Shown piece after piece: positions 1-9,373 of a stretch of DNA of 64,000 nt. The first letter of the stretch is position 1, and each line of letters starts with the position of its first letter. The stretch lies in NCBI RefSeq assembly GCF_944380985.1, contig NZ_CALWJJ010000007.1:43872-107871 (forward strand), written 5' to 3'. The position numbers and the translations under genes are program-made. This DNA is from an uncultured Agathobaculum sp. GTDB taxonomy: Bacteria; Bacillota; Clostridia; Oscillospirales; Butyricicoccaceae. The notes under the pieces were generated by a model, which saw only the letters and a list, made by a program, of their open reading frames with translations, was not told the DNA's origin and ran no database searches.

Positions 1-1020
1 CTGATCATCATCGCTTTTGTTACAGTCGGCATGGCTGAGCTTGGCAAAAAGGCAAACCGCCTGTTTTTGCTCACACTTGCCCTCGCCTACGGTACGACAG
101 TGCTCTCCGGCTTTATCACATTTTTTATCGGCCGGGCAGCGCTACCCACGCTAATTCAGCCAATTACAGGCGATGTGCTGGAGAGTAACGCCTTTGCGCC
201 GTTTTTCACCATCGAGATTGACCCGGTCTTCGGTGTAATGACCGCACTCGTTTTATCCTTTGTGCTCGGTATCGGTATGGCTAACCTGCACGGCAATGCC
301 ATGCTCAATGTTTTCCGCGATTTGCAGAAGATCGTCTCCGGTGTGCTCGCGCGCATCATCATTCCGCTAATTCCGATACACATTGCAGGATTATTTGCGG
401 GCATCGCAGCTGAAGGCCGTCTCTTTGCCACGATCCGAATGTTTGCTTCGCTGTTTTTCATCATACTGGCACTGCAACTGCTATATATTTTTTCACAGTT
501 TGTGCTGGCAAGCGCCGTCTGCCGCAAGAACCATATTAAAAGCATGAAAAATGTCATCCCGGCGTATTTTACCGCCCTCGGCACGCAGTCGAGCGCGTCC
601 ACCATCCCAATCGCGCTGGGCTGCGCTTATAACAACCATGTCAGCCGTGACGTAGCGGATTTTGTTGTGCCGCTGTGCGCGACTATCAATTTAAATGGCG
701 ACACCATCTGCCTGACGCTCGGCTCGATGGGCATCATGCTTGCCAGCGGTATCGAGCCGACGTTTGCGGCATTTGCGCCCTTTATCATGATGCTGGGCGT
801 TACTATGGTGGCAGCGCCCGGCGTGCCCGGCGGCGGCGTGATGAGCGCGCTCGGGCTTATCACCTCCATGCTAGGCTTTACCGAGCCGATGCAGCAGCTC
901 ATCATTGCGCTGCATTTTTCACAGGACAGCTTCGGTACCGCAACCAATGTGACCGGTGACCAGGCGATCGCGCTGATCGTTGATAAATTTGATAATGCCG
1001 GCAGCGGGCACATCCGCTAA
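1..1020 (+). CDS. Dicarboxylate/amino acid:cation symporter (DAACS/SLC1-like), 5' truncated by window edge
   Basis: Membrane protein, probably a sodium- or proton-coupled symporter for C4-dicarboxylates or acidic amino acids. The reading frame is open from base 1, so the true start lies outside the window. Seen: several hydrophobic segments, a serine-rich re-entrant loop (GTQSSASTIP), an NLNGD motif and a glycine-rich PGVPGGGV segment, all in the order expected for the C-terminal half of the family. The substrate cannot be read from sequence. It lies 21 bp ahead of the PAP2 gene, so the two may be co-transcribed. Confidence 0.85.
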   Translation: MIIIAFVTVGMAELGKKANRLFLLTLALAYGTTVLSGFITFFIGRAALPTLIQPITGDVLESNAFAPFFTIEIDPVFGVMTALVLSFVLGIGMANLHGNAMLNVFRDLQKIVSGVLARIIIPLIPIHIAGLFAGIAAEGRLFATIRMFASLFFIILALQLLYIFSQFVLASAVCRKNHIKSMKNVIPAYFTALGTQSSASTIPIALGCAYNNHVSRDVADFVVPLCATINLNGDTICLTLGSMGIMLASGIEPTFAAFAPFIMMLGVTMVAAPGVPGGGVMSALGLITSMLGFTEPMQQLIIALHFSQDSFGTATNVTGDQAIALIVDKFDNAGSGHIR

Positions 1021-1041
1021 CAGCAGAAGGGAGGCTCCTTC

Positions 1042-1614
1042 ATGGAGGTTCTGCTTGACACCATCCACGCCTTTGATTATCACATTTTAGTACAGATTGC
1101 CGATCGCTGGCGCGGCGGCCTGTCCGACGCAATCTGGACTGCCATCACCACGCTCGGCAATGGCGGCGCGTTATGGATCATTACCGCTGTTTTATTGCTG
1201 TTTTTCCGTAAGACACGGTGCGCGGGTGTGGCCATGCTGGCCGCTCTTTTAATCGGTGTGCTGATCGGCAACATAATGCTCAAGGAGTGGATTATGCGCC
1301 CTCGCCCCTTTGTCACACATGCGGATCTGACCGCACTGCTCCAGCCGGGTGACCGGTGGTCCTTTCCCTCAGGACACACGCTGTCCAGTTTTGCCGCGGC
1401 AAGCGCGCTGTGTTATTTCCACCGCAGGGCTGCGGTTTTGGCTTATATTATGGCAACACTGATCGCGTTTTCCCGCCTCTATGCAAGTGTTCATTACCCA
1501 ACCGATGTGCTCGCGGGTATGCTGCTGGGAATTCTATGTGGTCTGCTCGCTGGTTGGCTGACCGGCCGTGCAGCCGATCGCATCCATACCATCCGATTGA
1601 GAAAGGGTGACTGA
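1042..1614 (+). CDS. PAP2-family membrane phosphatase
   Basis: 190-residue membrane phosphatase of the phosphatidic acid phosphatase type 2 family, likely acting on a lipid phosphate or undecaprenyl pyrophosphate at the outer face of the membrane. The three-part catalytic signature is complete: KEWIMRPRPF near residue 75, FPSGHT near 110, and SRLYASVHYPTD near 150. Several transmembrane segments alternate with these motifs. The start is preceded by AAGGGAGG. The flippase gene starts immediately after its stop codon, which suggests a shared role in cell-envelope lipid or polysaccharide export. The exact substrate is unknown. Confidence 0.88.
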   Translation: MEVLLDTIHAFDYHILVQIADRWRGGLSDAIWTAITTLGNGGALWIITAVLLLFFRKTRCAGVAMLAALLIGVLIGNIMLKEWIMRPRPFVTHADLTALLQPGDRWSFPSGHTLSSFAAASALCYFHRRAAVLAYIMATLIAFSRLYASVHYPTDVLAGMLLGILCGLLAGWLTGRAADRIHTIRLRKGD

Positions 1615-3033
1615 ATGAATCAATACAAACGGCTGCTTAGCAACACCGTTATTTTTGCGGTTGGCACGTTCAGCTCCAAAATCCTGGTCATCCTGATGCT
1701 CCGCTTCTACACGGGCATGATGACGACAGACGAAATGGGCATCGCTGACCTAATTATCAAAACCACCAGCATCCTCTATCCCGTGGTGTCGCTGTCCATT
1801 GGCCAGGCGGTCATCCGATATGGGCTTGAACGCGGGCGCAGAAAAGCCGACGTGTTTACGATCGGACTTGCAACGGTGCTTATCGGCTTTGTCATCGCGC
1901 TGCCCTTTCATCCACTACTCAGCTTTGTGCAATACAATACCTCGGCGGGCGCAGCCGGCTCCTTGGTGGAATACCGATGGCTTATCTATCTGTATGTGTT
2001 CACCTCATGCACGCAGAACGTATGCGGTCAGTTCATTCGCGCGCTCGGGTATGTACGTCTTTATGCAATTGACGGCATTTTTCGCACGCTGGTTACCATT
2101 TTACTCAACATCCTCTATCTCACGGTATTTGATTGGAATATTTTCGGCTATGTATTTTCGATCATCTGCGCCGATGCGCTTTCGACCATCTGCCTATTCC
2201 TGATCGCCGCGCTGTGGAAGTTCATCCGTCTGCGCCGACCGAACTTCCATCTGTGGCGCAGCATGCTGGCCTATGCCCTTCCGCTTGTGCCGGACGCTAT
2301 CCTTGTCTATATCATCGGCTTTTCCGACCAGGCCTTTCTCGCCGCCATGCAGGATACCTCGGTCAGCGCGATCTATTCCATTGCCTACCGCGTGCCGACG
2401 CTTATCGCGCTTGTCGCCTCTATTTTTGTCGATGCATGGCAGATTTCGATCGTCAACGACAATTCGCGCGATGAGCAGATTCGCTTTTTCTCCAACGTCG
2501 GCAACACATACAGCTCGATTGTGTTCATCATCGTCTCGGGCGGCATTCTGTCTGCTAAAGCGACAATTTCCGTACTTGCTGTGCCGGACTATTATATTGG
2601 CTGGACCTTTATTCCCATTCTTGCGCTGGGCGCTGGCTTTAACTGCCTATCAAGCTTTCAAAAAAGCGTGTACTTGCTTGAAAAACGCACGATACCGTCT
2701 TTTCTGTCGACTGCTTTTTCCGCCGGAGTCAACATTGCGCTCAACGCAATGCTCATCCCGCACTATGGCGGCACGGGCGCTGCGATAGCAACACTTGTCA
2801 GCTATGTCGCGTTGTTTGTCTACCGCGCGATCGACAGCCGCCGCTTTATGCCGGTTCAATGGCAGAAAATGCGCCTTACAGCCACAGTGCTGCTAACTAC
2901 CGTGCAGGCGATCATCATGCTGCTCGAACCACCGCTATGGCTGCTGTGGCAGGTTGCGCTGTTCGTACTCGTATTTCTGCTCAACTGCCATGCGCTCATG
3001 GCAGGCGTCAACAAGTTGCTCCACCGCGCATGA
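1615..3033 (+). CDS. Wzx-like polysaccharide/lipid flippase (MOP superfamily)
   Basis: 472-residue polytopic membrane protein with about 12-14 hydrophobic segments. The N-terminus (SNTVIFAVGTFSSKILVILML) and overall pattern are those of oligosaccharide flippases of the polysaccharide-biosynthesis family. Such proteins move undecaprenyl-linked sugars across the membrane. It starts with no gap after the PAP2 gene (stop TGA, then ATG) and is followed by a strong terminator, so the three genes at the left edge probably form the end of one operon. No glycosyltransferases are adjacent in view, so the cargo cannot be named. Confidence 0.82.
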   Translation: MNQYKRLLSNTVIFAVGTFSSKILVILMLRFYTGMMTTDEMGIADLIIKTTSILYPVVSLSIGQAVIRYGLERGRRKADVFTIGLATVLIGFVIALPFHPLLSFVQYNTSAGAAGSLVEYRWLIYLYVFTSCTQNVCGQFIRALGYVRLYAIDGIFRTLVTILLNILYLTVFDWNIFGYVFSIICADALSTICLFLIAALWKFIRLRRPNFHLWRSMLAYALPLVPDAILVYIIGFSDQAFLAAMQDTSVSAIYSIAYRVPTLIALVASIFVDAWQISIVNDNSRDEQIRFFSNVGNTYSSIVFIIVSGGILSAKATISVLAVPDYYIGWTFIPILALGAGFNCLSSFQKSVYLLEKRTIPSFLSTAFSAGVNIALNAMLIPHYGGTGAAIATLVSYVALFVYRAIDSRRFMPVQWQKMRLTATVLLTTVQAIIMLLEPPLWLLWQVALFVLVFLLNCHALMAGVNKLLHRA

Positions 3034-3035
3034 AT

Positions 3036-3071
3036 AAAAAAAGAGGCACACCCTAGGGTGTGCCTCTTTTT
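3036..3071. terminator. Bidirectional intrinsic terminator
   Basis: Perfect hairpin, AAGAGGCACACCC paired with its complement, flanked by A-runs on the left and T-runs on the right. It can end transcription of the flippase operon (+) and of the Rrf2 gene (-). Confidence 0.9.
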
Positions 3072-3081
3072 GTCTATATGC

Positions 3082-3510
3082 TCAGATTGAAAAATCAAGT
3101 GGCTGCTCTTGGCTGACCAGATCCTCTAGCGTAATTCCGTCAAGGTATTGATTGATCACATCATACAGCCCGCGCCACAGCCCAAGCGTTATGCAGCCCT
3201 CTGCCCGGGAGCACTCGATCGGGTCATGTTCCATGCATGCCACCGGAGCAAGAGAACCCTCTGTGATCCTGAGAATTTCGCCAACTGTATACTCGGAGGG
3301 ATGGCGTGACAGCTGATACCCGCCTTGCGCGCCGCGGGTAGAGGTAACAAGCCCTGCACGCGACAGCTGCACCACAATCTGCTCAAGATATTTTGCCGAA
3401 ATCTCCTGACGCCTGGAAATATCCCGCAGCGGAATATAACCCGCAGCATCATGCTGCGCAAGGTCAATCATCAGACGTAAGGCGTATCGCCCTTTGGTTG
3501 AGATCTTCAC
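3082..3510 (-). CDS. Rrf2-family transcriptional regulator (IscR/CymR type)
   Basis: 142-residue winged-helix regulator. VKISTKGRYALR at the N-terminus and the helix-turn-helix around ISAKYLEQIV are typical of Rrf2 proteins. Three cysteines in ACMEHDPIECSRAEGC, near residues 95-110, match the iron-sulfur ligand spacing of IscR-like members, so it may sense Fe-S or cysteine status. The start chosen is GTG at 3510 because a perfect GGAAGGGAGGG ribosome site sits 6 bp upstream; a longer TTG start would include that site in the coding region. No isc/suf genes adjoin, so the regulon is unknown. Confidence 0.87.
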   Translation of the reverse strand: MKISTKGRYALRLMIDLAQHDAAGYIPLRDISRRQEISAKYLEQIVVQLSRAGLVTSTRGAQGGYQLSRHPSEYTVGEILRITEGSLAPVACMEHDPIECSRAEGCITLGLWRGLYDVINQYLDGITLEDLVSQEQPLDFSI

Positions 3511-3553
3511 AAAATCCCTCCCTTCCAATTATTTTAGGTGTATAGGCATGCCG

Positions 3554-6121
3554 TCACTGATTTTGCAGCTTATCAATCACCGCATCAATATGGCATTTTA
3601 CCTGCTCTACCTCCCACTGCAGCTCGGCCGCGGACATCCGCTCGGCGCCGTGCCCCAGAATGATCATCTGTTCCAGCCCATCCGATGTGGCAACGCGCAC
3701 GCGATGCTTGCGAGAGAGATCATAGGAGGCCTGCTCGATATACATATCCGCGGTTTCCGCCTCTTTAGTGTAAACAATGTGCAGCCCGTGCCGTTTTTCA
3801 ATCGAGCCGACGCCCCCTTTGACCTTATATGCGTCAAACACCACAATTAAGTGGCATTTTCGAATGCTCTGGTAATCGCTCAGCAGGTTGATAAGTGCCT
3901 CACGCGCAGCGTTTACGTCTGTCTGTGCCATCGCACGCAGCGCATCCCAGGCAAAAATGATATTATACCCATCCACAAGCAGATAATCATCCGGACGGAT
4001 ACGGGTCACATACAGCTGTTCGAGTGTCGCCGCTTTTTTGCGGCTCTGCTGGAACGCTTCGAATCCACGATCCTTGATCGGCCCGTATGTGCGCTCGAAC
4101 AGCGCGCGCAGCACCTCGTCATCATCCAACCCCGCATACGGCGCAGCACGGTGTACGGCGGCAGGCGCCTGCATCTCTTGCTCCGCTGTAATCTGCATAC
4201 CAGAGTCAACATGCGCGTGCGCGCGCACCTTATCCCAGCGCACAACATGCCCTGCCCCATGCGAGCAAAACACCGAATCAGCCGGGTTGTCGGTATCTCG
4301 CTCGGCCTGGTAGCCAATTGCCTCGATCACCTCGCGCGTATTGTGGCAGGGCGCGTAGCCGTTCGGCGCGCAGGACAGCCGGCCGCGCCCCTTGGTAAAG
4401 GCCGCCAAGTCGGCGCCGTAATTGCGCATGGTCGAAACCGGCGCAAAGCCAACCAGCACCGAGCCAGTTTCGATCTGCTCCGGCGGGTCAAACGTGCCCT
4501 CCATACGCTGTATATCGGCAATCGCGCGGCCAACACAGTCGTCCGGCAGCTCTATCCGGAACGCATAATATGGCTCAAGCAACACGTTTTCCGCCTGCAT
4601 CAGGCCATTGCGCACCGCACGATAAGTTGCCTCACGAAAGTCGCCTCCCTCGGTGTGCTTTAGGTGCGCACGTCCGGCGAGAAGCGTGATCTTGAGGTCG
4701 GTTACCGGCGCACCGGTCAGCACGCCAAGATGTGTTTTCTCTGCTAGATGCGTCAACACCAACCGCTGCCAGTTGAGGTCGAGCCGGTCGGCCGGACACG
4801 CGCTGGCAAACTGTATGCCACTGCCGCGCGCACCAGGCTCTATCAGCAGATGCACCTCGGCGTAATGGCGCAGCGGCTCAAAATGACCGATGCCAATGAC
4901 CGGCGCCGCGATCGTCTCCTTGTAAACGATGCTGCCCTCGTCAAATGATACCCGCACGCCAAAGCGTTCCTCGATCAGATCGGTCAGAATTTCAAGCTGC
5001 ACCTCTCCCATAAGCTGCACCTGGATCTCGCCCATCCGCTCGTTCCATATCACCCGCAGCTGCGGATCCTCCTCGGCAAGCTGACGCAAATTTTGCAGCA
5101 TTGTGTGCGCGTCGCACCCCTCTGGCAAAACGAGCCGGTAACCAAGCACCGGCTCGAGCATGGGCGGCATAGCGCCTGCCGCCGCACCCAACCCCATGCC
5201 AGGGCGCGTATGCGTCAGACCAGTGACAGCGCAAACCATGCCGGGCTCCGCTCGCTCGATCGTTTGGTATTTTTCACCCGAGTAAACCCGGATCTGATTG
5301 ACCTTTTGCTGCCATCCGCCATCCTCCTCGCCGGACAGCTGGGTGCGCACCGGCAGGCTGCCGCCCGTAATCTTGAGGTAGGACAGGCGATTGCCCTGTG
5401 GATCCCGTGCAATCTTGAACACTTGTGCGGCGAATGCGTCGCAGCGCGCTGGCTCAATGGCATAGTGGTCGATGCCGTCAAGCAGCTCACGCACACCCTC
5501 CAACCTGAGCGCCGAGCCAAAATAGCATGGGTATGCCCGGCGCGTGGCAATCAGGCGGGCAATCTCATCCTGCCCCAGCTCGCCGGTAGACAGGTACCGC
5601 TCGAGCAGCATTTCATCGCACATGGCAAGCTCCTCGGCCATACTTTCCGGCGCACCAAAGTCGATACAGCTGCTGTCCAGTCGGCGGCGCAGCTCTGCCA
5701 AAAGCGTCTCGCGCGCTTGCACTGCTACGTCCATTTTGTTGATGAACAAAAACGTAGGGATACGATGGCGGGCCAGCAGCCGCCAAAGCGTTTCGGTATG
5801 CGCCTGCACGCCGTCCGTTCCGCTAATCACCAGCACCGCGTAGTCAAGCACTTGCAGGGTGCGCTCCATCTCTGCGGAAAAATCCACATGACCCGGGGTA
5901 TCAAGCAGCGTGACAGCCGTGTCCGATAGTGTAAGCTCCGCCTGCTTGGAGAAAATCGTAATGCCGCGCGCACGCTCAAGCGCAAATGTATCCAAAAAGG
6001 CGTTCCGATAGTCGACACGCCCGAGCTTCTTCAGCGCGCCGGAGGTGTAGAGCATACCCTCCGACAGCGTGGTTTTCCCTGCATCAACATGTGCAAGGAT
6101 GCCGATCACAAGTCGTTTCAT
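3554..6121 (-). CDS. TetM/EF-G-like translational GTPase fused to a C-terminal NYN (YacP-like) domain
   Basis: 855-residue cytosolic protein. The N-terminal two-thirds resembles ribosomal-protection factors and EF-G: P-loop AHVDAGKT, DTPGHVDF (G3), NKMD (G4), then domain II and EF-G domain IV/V-like sequence. From about residue 700 a separate domain begins with LLVDGYNIIFAWDAL and continues DAYKVKGG and VATSDGLEQ, as in YacP/NYN nucleases. The fusion is known in Clostridia, and tetracycline resistance is not implied by it. The start is ATG at 6121, behind GGAAAGGAAG. A ribosome-rescue or rRNA-processing role is inference. Confidence 0.85.
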   Translation of the reverse strand: MKRLVIGILAHVDAGKTTLSEGMLYTSGALKKLGRVDYRNAFLDTFALERARGITIFSKQAELTLSDTAVTLLDTPGHVDFSAEMERTLQVLDYAVLVISGTDGVQAHTETLWRLLARHRIPTFLFINKMDVAVQARETLLAELRRRLDSSCIDFGAPESMAEELAMCDEMLLERYLSTGELGQDEIARLIATRRAYPCYFGSALRLEGVRELLDGIDHYAIEPARCDAFAAQVFKIARDPQGNRLSYLKITGGSLPVRTQLSGEEDGGWQQKVNQIRVYSGEKYQTIERAEPGMVCAVTGLTHTRPGMGLGAAAGAMPPMLEPVLGYRLVLPEGCDAHTMLQNLRQLAEEDPQLRVIWNERMGEIQVQLMGEVQLEILTDLIEERFGVRVSFDEGSIVYKETIAAPVIGIGHFEPLRHYAEVHLLIEPGARGSGIQFASACPADRLDLNWQRLVLTHLAEKTHLGVLTGAPVTDLKITLLAGRAHLKHTEGGDFREATYRAVRNGLMQAENVLLEPYYAFRIELPDDCVGRAIADIQRMEGTFDPPEQIETGSVLVGFAPVSTMRNYGADLAAFTKGRGRLSCAPNGYAPCHNTREVIEAIGYQAERDTDNPADSVFCSHGAGHVVRWDKVRAHAHVDSGMQITAEQEMQAPAAVHRAAPYAGLDDDEVLRALFERTYGPIKDRGFEAFQQSRKKAATLEQLYVTRIRPDDYLLVDGYNIIFAWDALRAMAQTDVNAAREALINLLSDYQSIRKCHLIVVFDAYKVKGGVGSIEKRHGLHIVYTKEAETADMYIEQASYDLSRKHRVRVATSDGLEQMIILGHGAERMSAAELQWEVEQVKCHIDAVIDKLQNQ

Positions 6122-6149
6122 AGCTTCCTTTCCGCTTTGTCTTTCTATC

Positions 6150-6178
6150 ATTATAGCAAAAACCGGTTGTCTACACAA
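6150..6178 (-). promoter_or_regulatory. Sigma-A promoter of the TetM-like/NYN gene
   Basis: TTGTGT, 17 bp, TATAAT on the minus strand, about 30 bp before the ATG. Confidence 0.55.
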
Positions 6179-6216
6179 GCTGAAGAAACCAATGCATATC
6201 GATCCTTTAGGGCCGA

Positions 6217-6741
6217 TCAGCGCTTTTCAAAGTCGCGGTACATAAGGCTCGGCTGAATACCGGTATTATTTTGGTATTTTCCGCTTGAATAACTGTCGTA
6301 TTCGCCGTCGATGTCGTGGTAATATATCTGGCAGATCTCAACATTGGGATAGATGCGAATGGGCTGCACGCAGAAAATTTCAAGCGTCCAATAGCCCGCA
6401 AAGCCAACGTCTCCGAAGCCTGCCGTCACATGGATGAATAGGCCAAGCCGGCCGGTCGACGACCGCCCCTCAAGCATGGGGATATAGCGATCGGTTTTGG
6501 TGTATTCATTTGTGCGGCCAAGATAGAGCCGGTTCGGCTCAAGCAGCAAGCCCTCTTCCGGGATCTCAACGCGGTGGGCGGCATTCGGCTTTTTCATGTC
6601 GAGCACATATTCGTCATACACAAGCAGCTCATTGGCCAGCGACAGATTATAGCTGTTCGGGTTGACGCGCCCCGGGTCAAACGGCTCTATAACGATTTCC
6701 TTACCCATGTGCTTTACAATTTCCCTGCCAGATAAAATCAT
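6217..6741 (-). CDS. dcd: dCTP deaminase
   Basis: 174-residue enzyme that converts dCTP to dUTP in pyrimidine deoxynucleotide synthesis; it would act as a cytosolic homotrimer. Signature segments are the N-terminal ILSGREI, PNSYNLSLA near residue 30, and LEGRSSTGRLGLFIHVTAGFGD around 90-110, followed by TLEI containing the catalytic glutamate. A clear AGGAGAG ribosome site precedes the ATG. It stands alone between two unrelated genes. Confidence 0.9.
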   Translation of the reverse strand: MILSGREIVKHMGKEIVIEPFDPGRVNPNSYNLSLANELLVYDEYVLDMKKPNAAHRVEIPEEGLLLEPNRLYLGRTNEYTKTDRYIPMLEGRSSTGRLGLFIHVTAGFGDVGFAGYWTLEIFCVQPIRIYPNVEICQIYYHDIDGEYDSYSSGKYQNNTGIQPSLMYRDFEKR

Positions 6742-6808
6742 AGTTATCTCTCCTGTTCAAACGATTTTGTCAAACAGCGCGCGTGCCGCGCTGACTTATG
6801 CCGTCATT

Positions 6809-8584
6809 TCATTCCACACGCAGCTTTTCGACCGCAGTCTCATCTGGCGTGACATAAGCGGTCTGATACTCGTGATATATCACCATGCCTGGTCTTGCGC
6901 CCGCAGGCTTTTTGACCTGCCGCACGGGCGTGTAATCGACCGGCACGCGGGAAGAGCCGCGCGCTTTGGAGTGATATGCCGCGATCATTGCAGCCTCAGT
7001 CATTGCTGTATCGCTTGGCACACGGCCGTCCGCTACAAGAATAACATGCGATCCATGAATCTTCTGTGTGTGGAACCAAATATCACTCTTGAGTGCGGTT
7101 TTCAGCGTCAGCAGGTCGTTTTGCAGGTTGTTCTTACCCGCAAACACATCAAAACCGTCGCTCGTGCGGTAGTGAAAAGGTTTTGCCTGAACTGGCTTTG
7201 CACGCAGCTTTTTGTTGCGCGTCTGCTTGTTGGAAAGCACGCCCGCCTGCGCCAGTTCCTCACGCAGCTGCGCCAGATCACGCTCGTTCTCGGCTTCGCC
7301 AAGGTTTACAAGCACACTTTCCAGATAATTAAGCTCGGCGCGCCCTTGCTCGATCTGCTGTGTCAACACTTCCTCGGCTGTTTTGGCTTTATTATACTGT
7401 TTGAAATAACGCTGCGCATTCTGCTGCGGCGTCAGCCGCGCGTCAAGTGTGATCTCGACCTCAGGGCAGTCCGCGGTGTAATAGTCCACAACCGTCGTCT
7501 GGCGCATCCCCTTTTCCAGCTGGTACAGATTGGCGGTGATCAGATCGCCCATGTGCTTGAGCTGCTCACGGTTCTTCGTCGCGTCAAGTTCCTTTTGTTG
7601 CGCCGCGAGCTTGCGTATCAAACGGTCGTGTGCGCTAGCCACAGCTCTATGCAAGTCGGCTGCGCGGCGTGCCATACGCTCGGCTTTACCCTTTTTCTCA
7701 TAAAATACAGAGAGCAACGCACAAAAACTGTCCGCCTGCGATAGATTGATCGCACCCTCATACTGCGTAACCGGCAGAAAGGTAAAGTCAAACACCGCGC
7801 CGTCCTCCGCGCGTGCGAGTAAAAATGGCTTCCAACGCTTTTCACGCACATAGTCCATCAAATCGTCAAATACGCGGCCAAGCTGCTGCCACTCACCAGC
7901 GGTCATCTGCATAAGCGGCTTTGCCGCGTCGCCGGTCGCGCGGTAGGACAGCTCACGGCACAACAGCGGCGAAAACCCGAGTAGCTGCCCCAGTAAAAAA
8001 CGATCAAGCCCTTGCTCGCCCTCGGCCTGCTGGGCCGCAGCTGCCAGGCCCACACCTGAAAGTGTAAGCGGGTCGTGCTTGTTCTGCGGTGGCGGCATGC
8101 GGTAAAACAGGCCGGGCAGCACCTGTCGCTTGCCGGACAGATCGCCGTCAACGCGGCGCAGCGCGTCGATAATACGATCATCTTCCCCGCACAGTATGAT
8201 ATTGGACTGTCTGCCCATCAGCTCACAGATCAGACGTTTTTTGCAGGGTACGCCCAGCTCGTCCGTGGTGTCCAGCTCGATAGAGAACATACGCTCGACC
8301 GCAGGCTGCGTAATCGACGCGATCTTCGCCCCCTGCACATGCTTACGCAGCAGCATACAGAACCTGGGCGGCACAGCTGGGTTTTCACGCGCTTCGTCGA
8401 TAAGATGCGCGCGCGCCGCACCCGCGGCAATCGAGAGCAGCAGACGGCGCGCACCGCCGTGCCCACGGGTCTGTAGCACGATCTCATCCCGGTCGGGCTG
8501 GTAGACTTTTTCTATTCGGCTGCCCGCAAGTGCGCTATTCAGTTCATCGGTAACTGCCCCAAGGCAGATAGCGTCTAATGGCAT
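6809..8584 (-). CDS. rqcH: RqcH (NFACT-family ribosome-associated quality control factor)
   Basis: 591-residue homologue of Rqc2/NEMF, once called fibronectin-binding protein FbpA. In bacteria it binds stalled 50S subunits and adds C-terminal alanine tails to incomplete proteins. Seen in order: NFACT-N domain (MPLDAICLGAVTDEL, residues 1-190), a helix-hairpin-helix region, a charged coiled coil around residues 290-430, and a C-terminal NFACT-R domain with SDIWFHTQKIHGSHVIL. Length matches the family. It follows the Nif3-like gene by 12 bp on the same strand, so co-transcription with nif3-trmK is likely. Confidence 0.9.
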   Translation of the reverse strand: MPLDAICLGAVTDELNSALAGSRIEKVYQPDRDEIVLQTRGHGGARRLLLSIAAGAARAHLIDEARENPAVPPRFCMLLRKHVQGAKIASITQPAVERMFSIELDTTDELGVPCKKRLICELMGRQSNIILCGEDDRIIDALRRVDGDLSGKRQVLPGLFYRMPPPQNKHDPLTLSGVGLAAAAQQAEGEQGLDRFLLGQLLGFSPLLCRELSYRATGDAAKPLMQMTAGEWQQLGRVFDDLMDYVREKRWKPFLLARAEDGAVFDFTFLPVTQYEGAINLSQADSFCALLSVFYEKKGKAERMARRAADLHRAVASAHDRLIRKLAAQQKELDATKNREQLKHMGDLITANLYQLEKGMRQTTVVDYYTADCPEVEITLDARLTPQQNAQRYFKQYNKAKTAEEVLTQQIEQGRAELNYLESVLVNLGEAENERDLAQLREELAQAGVLSNKQTRNKKLRAKPVQAKPFHYRTSDGFDVFAGKNNLQNDLLTLKTALKSDIWFHTQKIHGSHVILVADGRVPSDTAMTEAAMIAAYHSKARGSSRVPVDYTPVRQVKKPAGARPGMVIYHEYQTAYVTPDETAVEKLRVE

Positions 8585-8596
8585 ATCGATCTTTCC

Positions 8597-9373
8597 TTAT
8601 ACAAATTGGATGCAGTCTGCATGGCGTTCGGACACCATGGTGCATACCTGCGGAAAGGCGGCGCCGATCTGGTCGGAAAATACGGCGGCGACCGGGTTTT
8701 CAGTCGGAAAATGGCCGGCGTCGGCCAACGTCAGTCCGAGCGACTGCGCGCGCTGCATCAAGTCATAGCTGCAGTCACCGATAACAAAGGCCTCCGCCCC
8801 TTTGGCAAGGGCATAGTCCATCAGCTTACCGCACGCGCCGCCGCCAACTGCCACGCGGCGGATCGGCCTACCACCGTCACAAAAGCGCACGCCGCCCGCG
8901 CGCAAGCACTCTTTGACATAGAGCGCAAACTCTCGCGGCTGCATTTCGCGCGGCAGGTTGCCCACGCGGCCGAGCATGCCATTATCGCCGGCCTCCATGC
9001 TCTCAACTCCTGTCAAGAACAGCGCGGCGGCAAGCGCGTCGTTGACACCGCCCTCAGCGCAGTCGGCGTTCGTATGCATACAGATGAGCGCAATTTCATG
9101 TCTGATCGCCGCGCGCAGAATACGCCCAGTCGTGTCATCCGCCGTGACACGCTGCACTGAGGTGAAAATCGCCGGATGATGGGCAACTACCAGCTGTGCC
9201 CCAGCCTCAGCCGCCTCAGCAACGACCTGCTCAGTCACATCGAGCGCGCAAAGCACCTTTGTTACCGTCTGCGCCCGATCGCCGCACAACAGGCCGACAT
9301 TATCCCAGTTTTCTGCCAGCGCGGGCGGCGCAAACCCCTCAAGAAAAGTTAATATATCCTGAACCGTTGTCAT
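8597..9373 (-). CDS. Nif3-like dinuclear metal centre protein
   Basis: 258-residue member of the Nif3/YqfO (GTP cyclohydrolase I type 2-like) family, which forms hexameric toroids with a two-metal centre. The motifs NWDNVGLLCGD, VVAHHPAIF and MHTNAD supply the expected histidine and aspartate ligands, with a further GGGACGKL segment in the C-terminal half. The biochemical function of the family remains uncertain. Its ATG overlaps the trmK stop as ATGA, a pairing seen widely in Firmicutes. Confidence 0.9.
   Translation of the reverse strand: MTTVQDILTFLEGFAPPALAENWDNVGLLCGDRAQTVTKVLCALDVTEQVVAEAAEAGAQLVVAHHPAIFTSVQRVTADDTTGRILRAAIRHEIALICMHTNADCAEGGVNDALAAALFLTGVESMEAGDNGMLGRVGNLPREMQPREFALYVKECLRAGGVRFCDGGRPIRRVAVGGGACGKLMDYALAKGAEAFVIGDCSYDLMQRAQSLGLTLADAGHFPTENPVAAVFSDQIGAAFPQVCTMVSERHADCIQFV

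Noticed and set aside
3554..6121. Tetracycline resistance gene
   Set aside because: Resemblance to TetM is real, but the NYN fusion and chromosomal housekeeping context make a resistance label unsafe.
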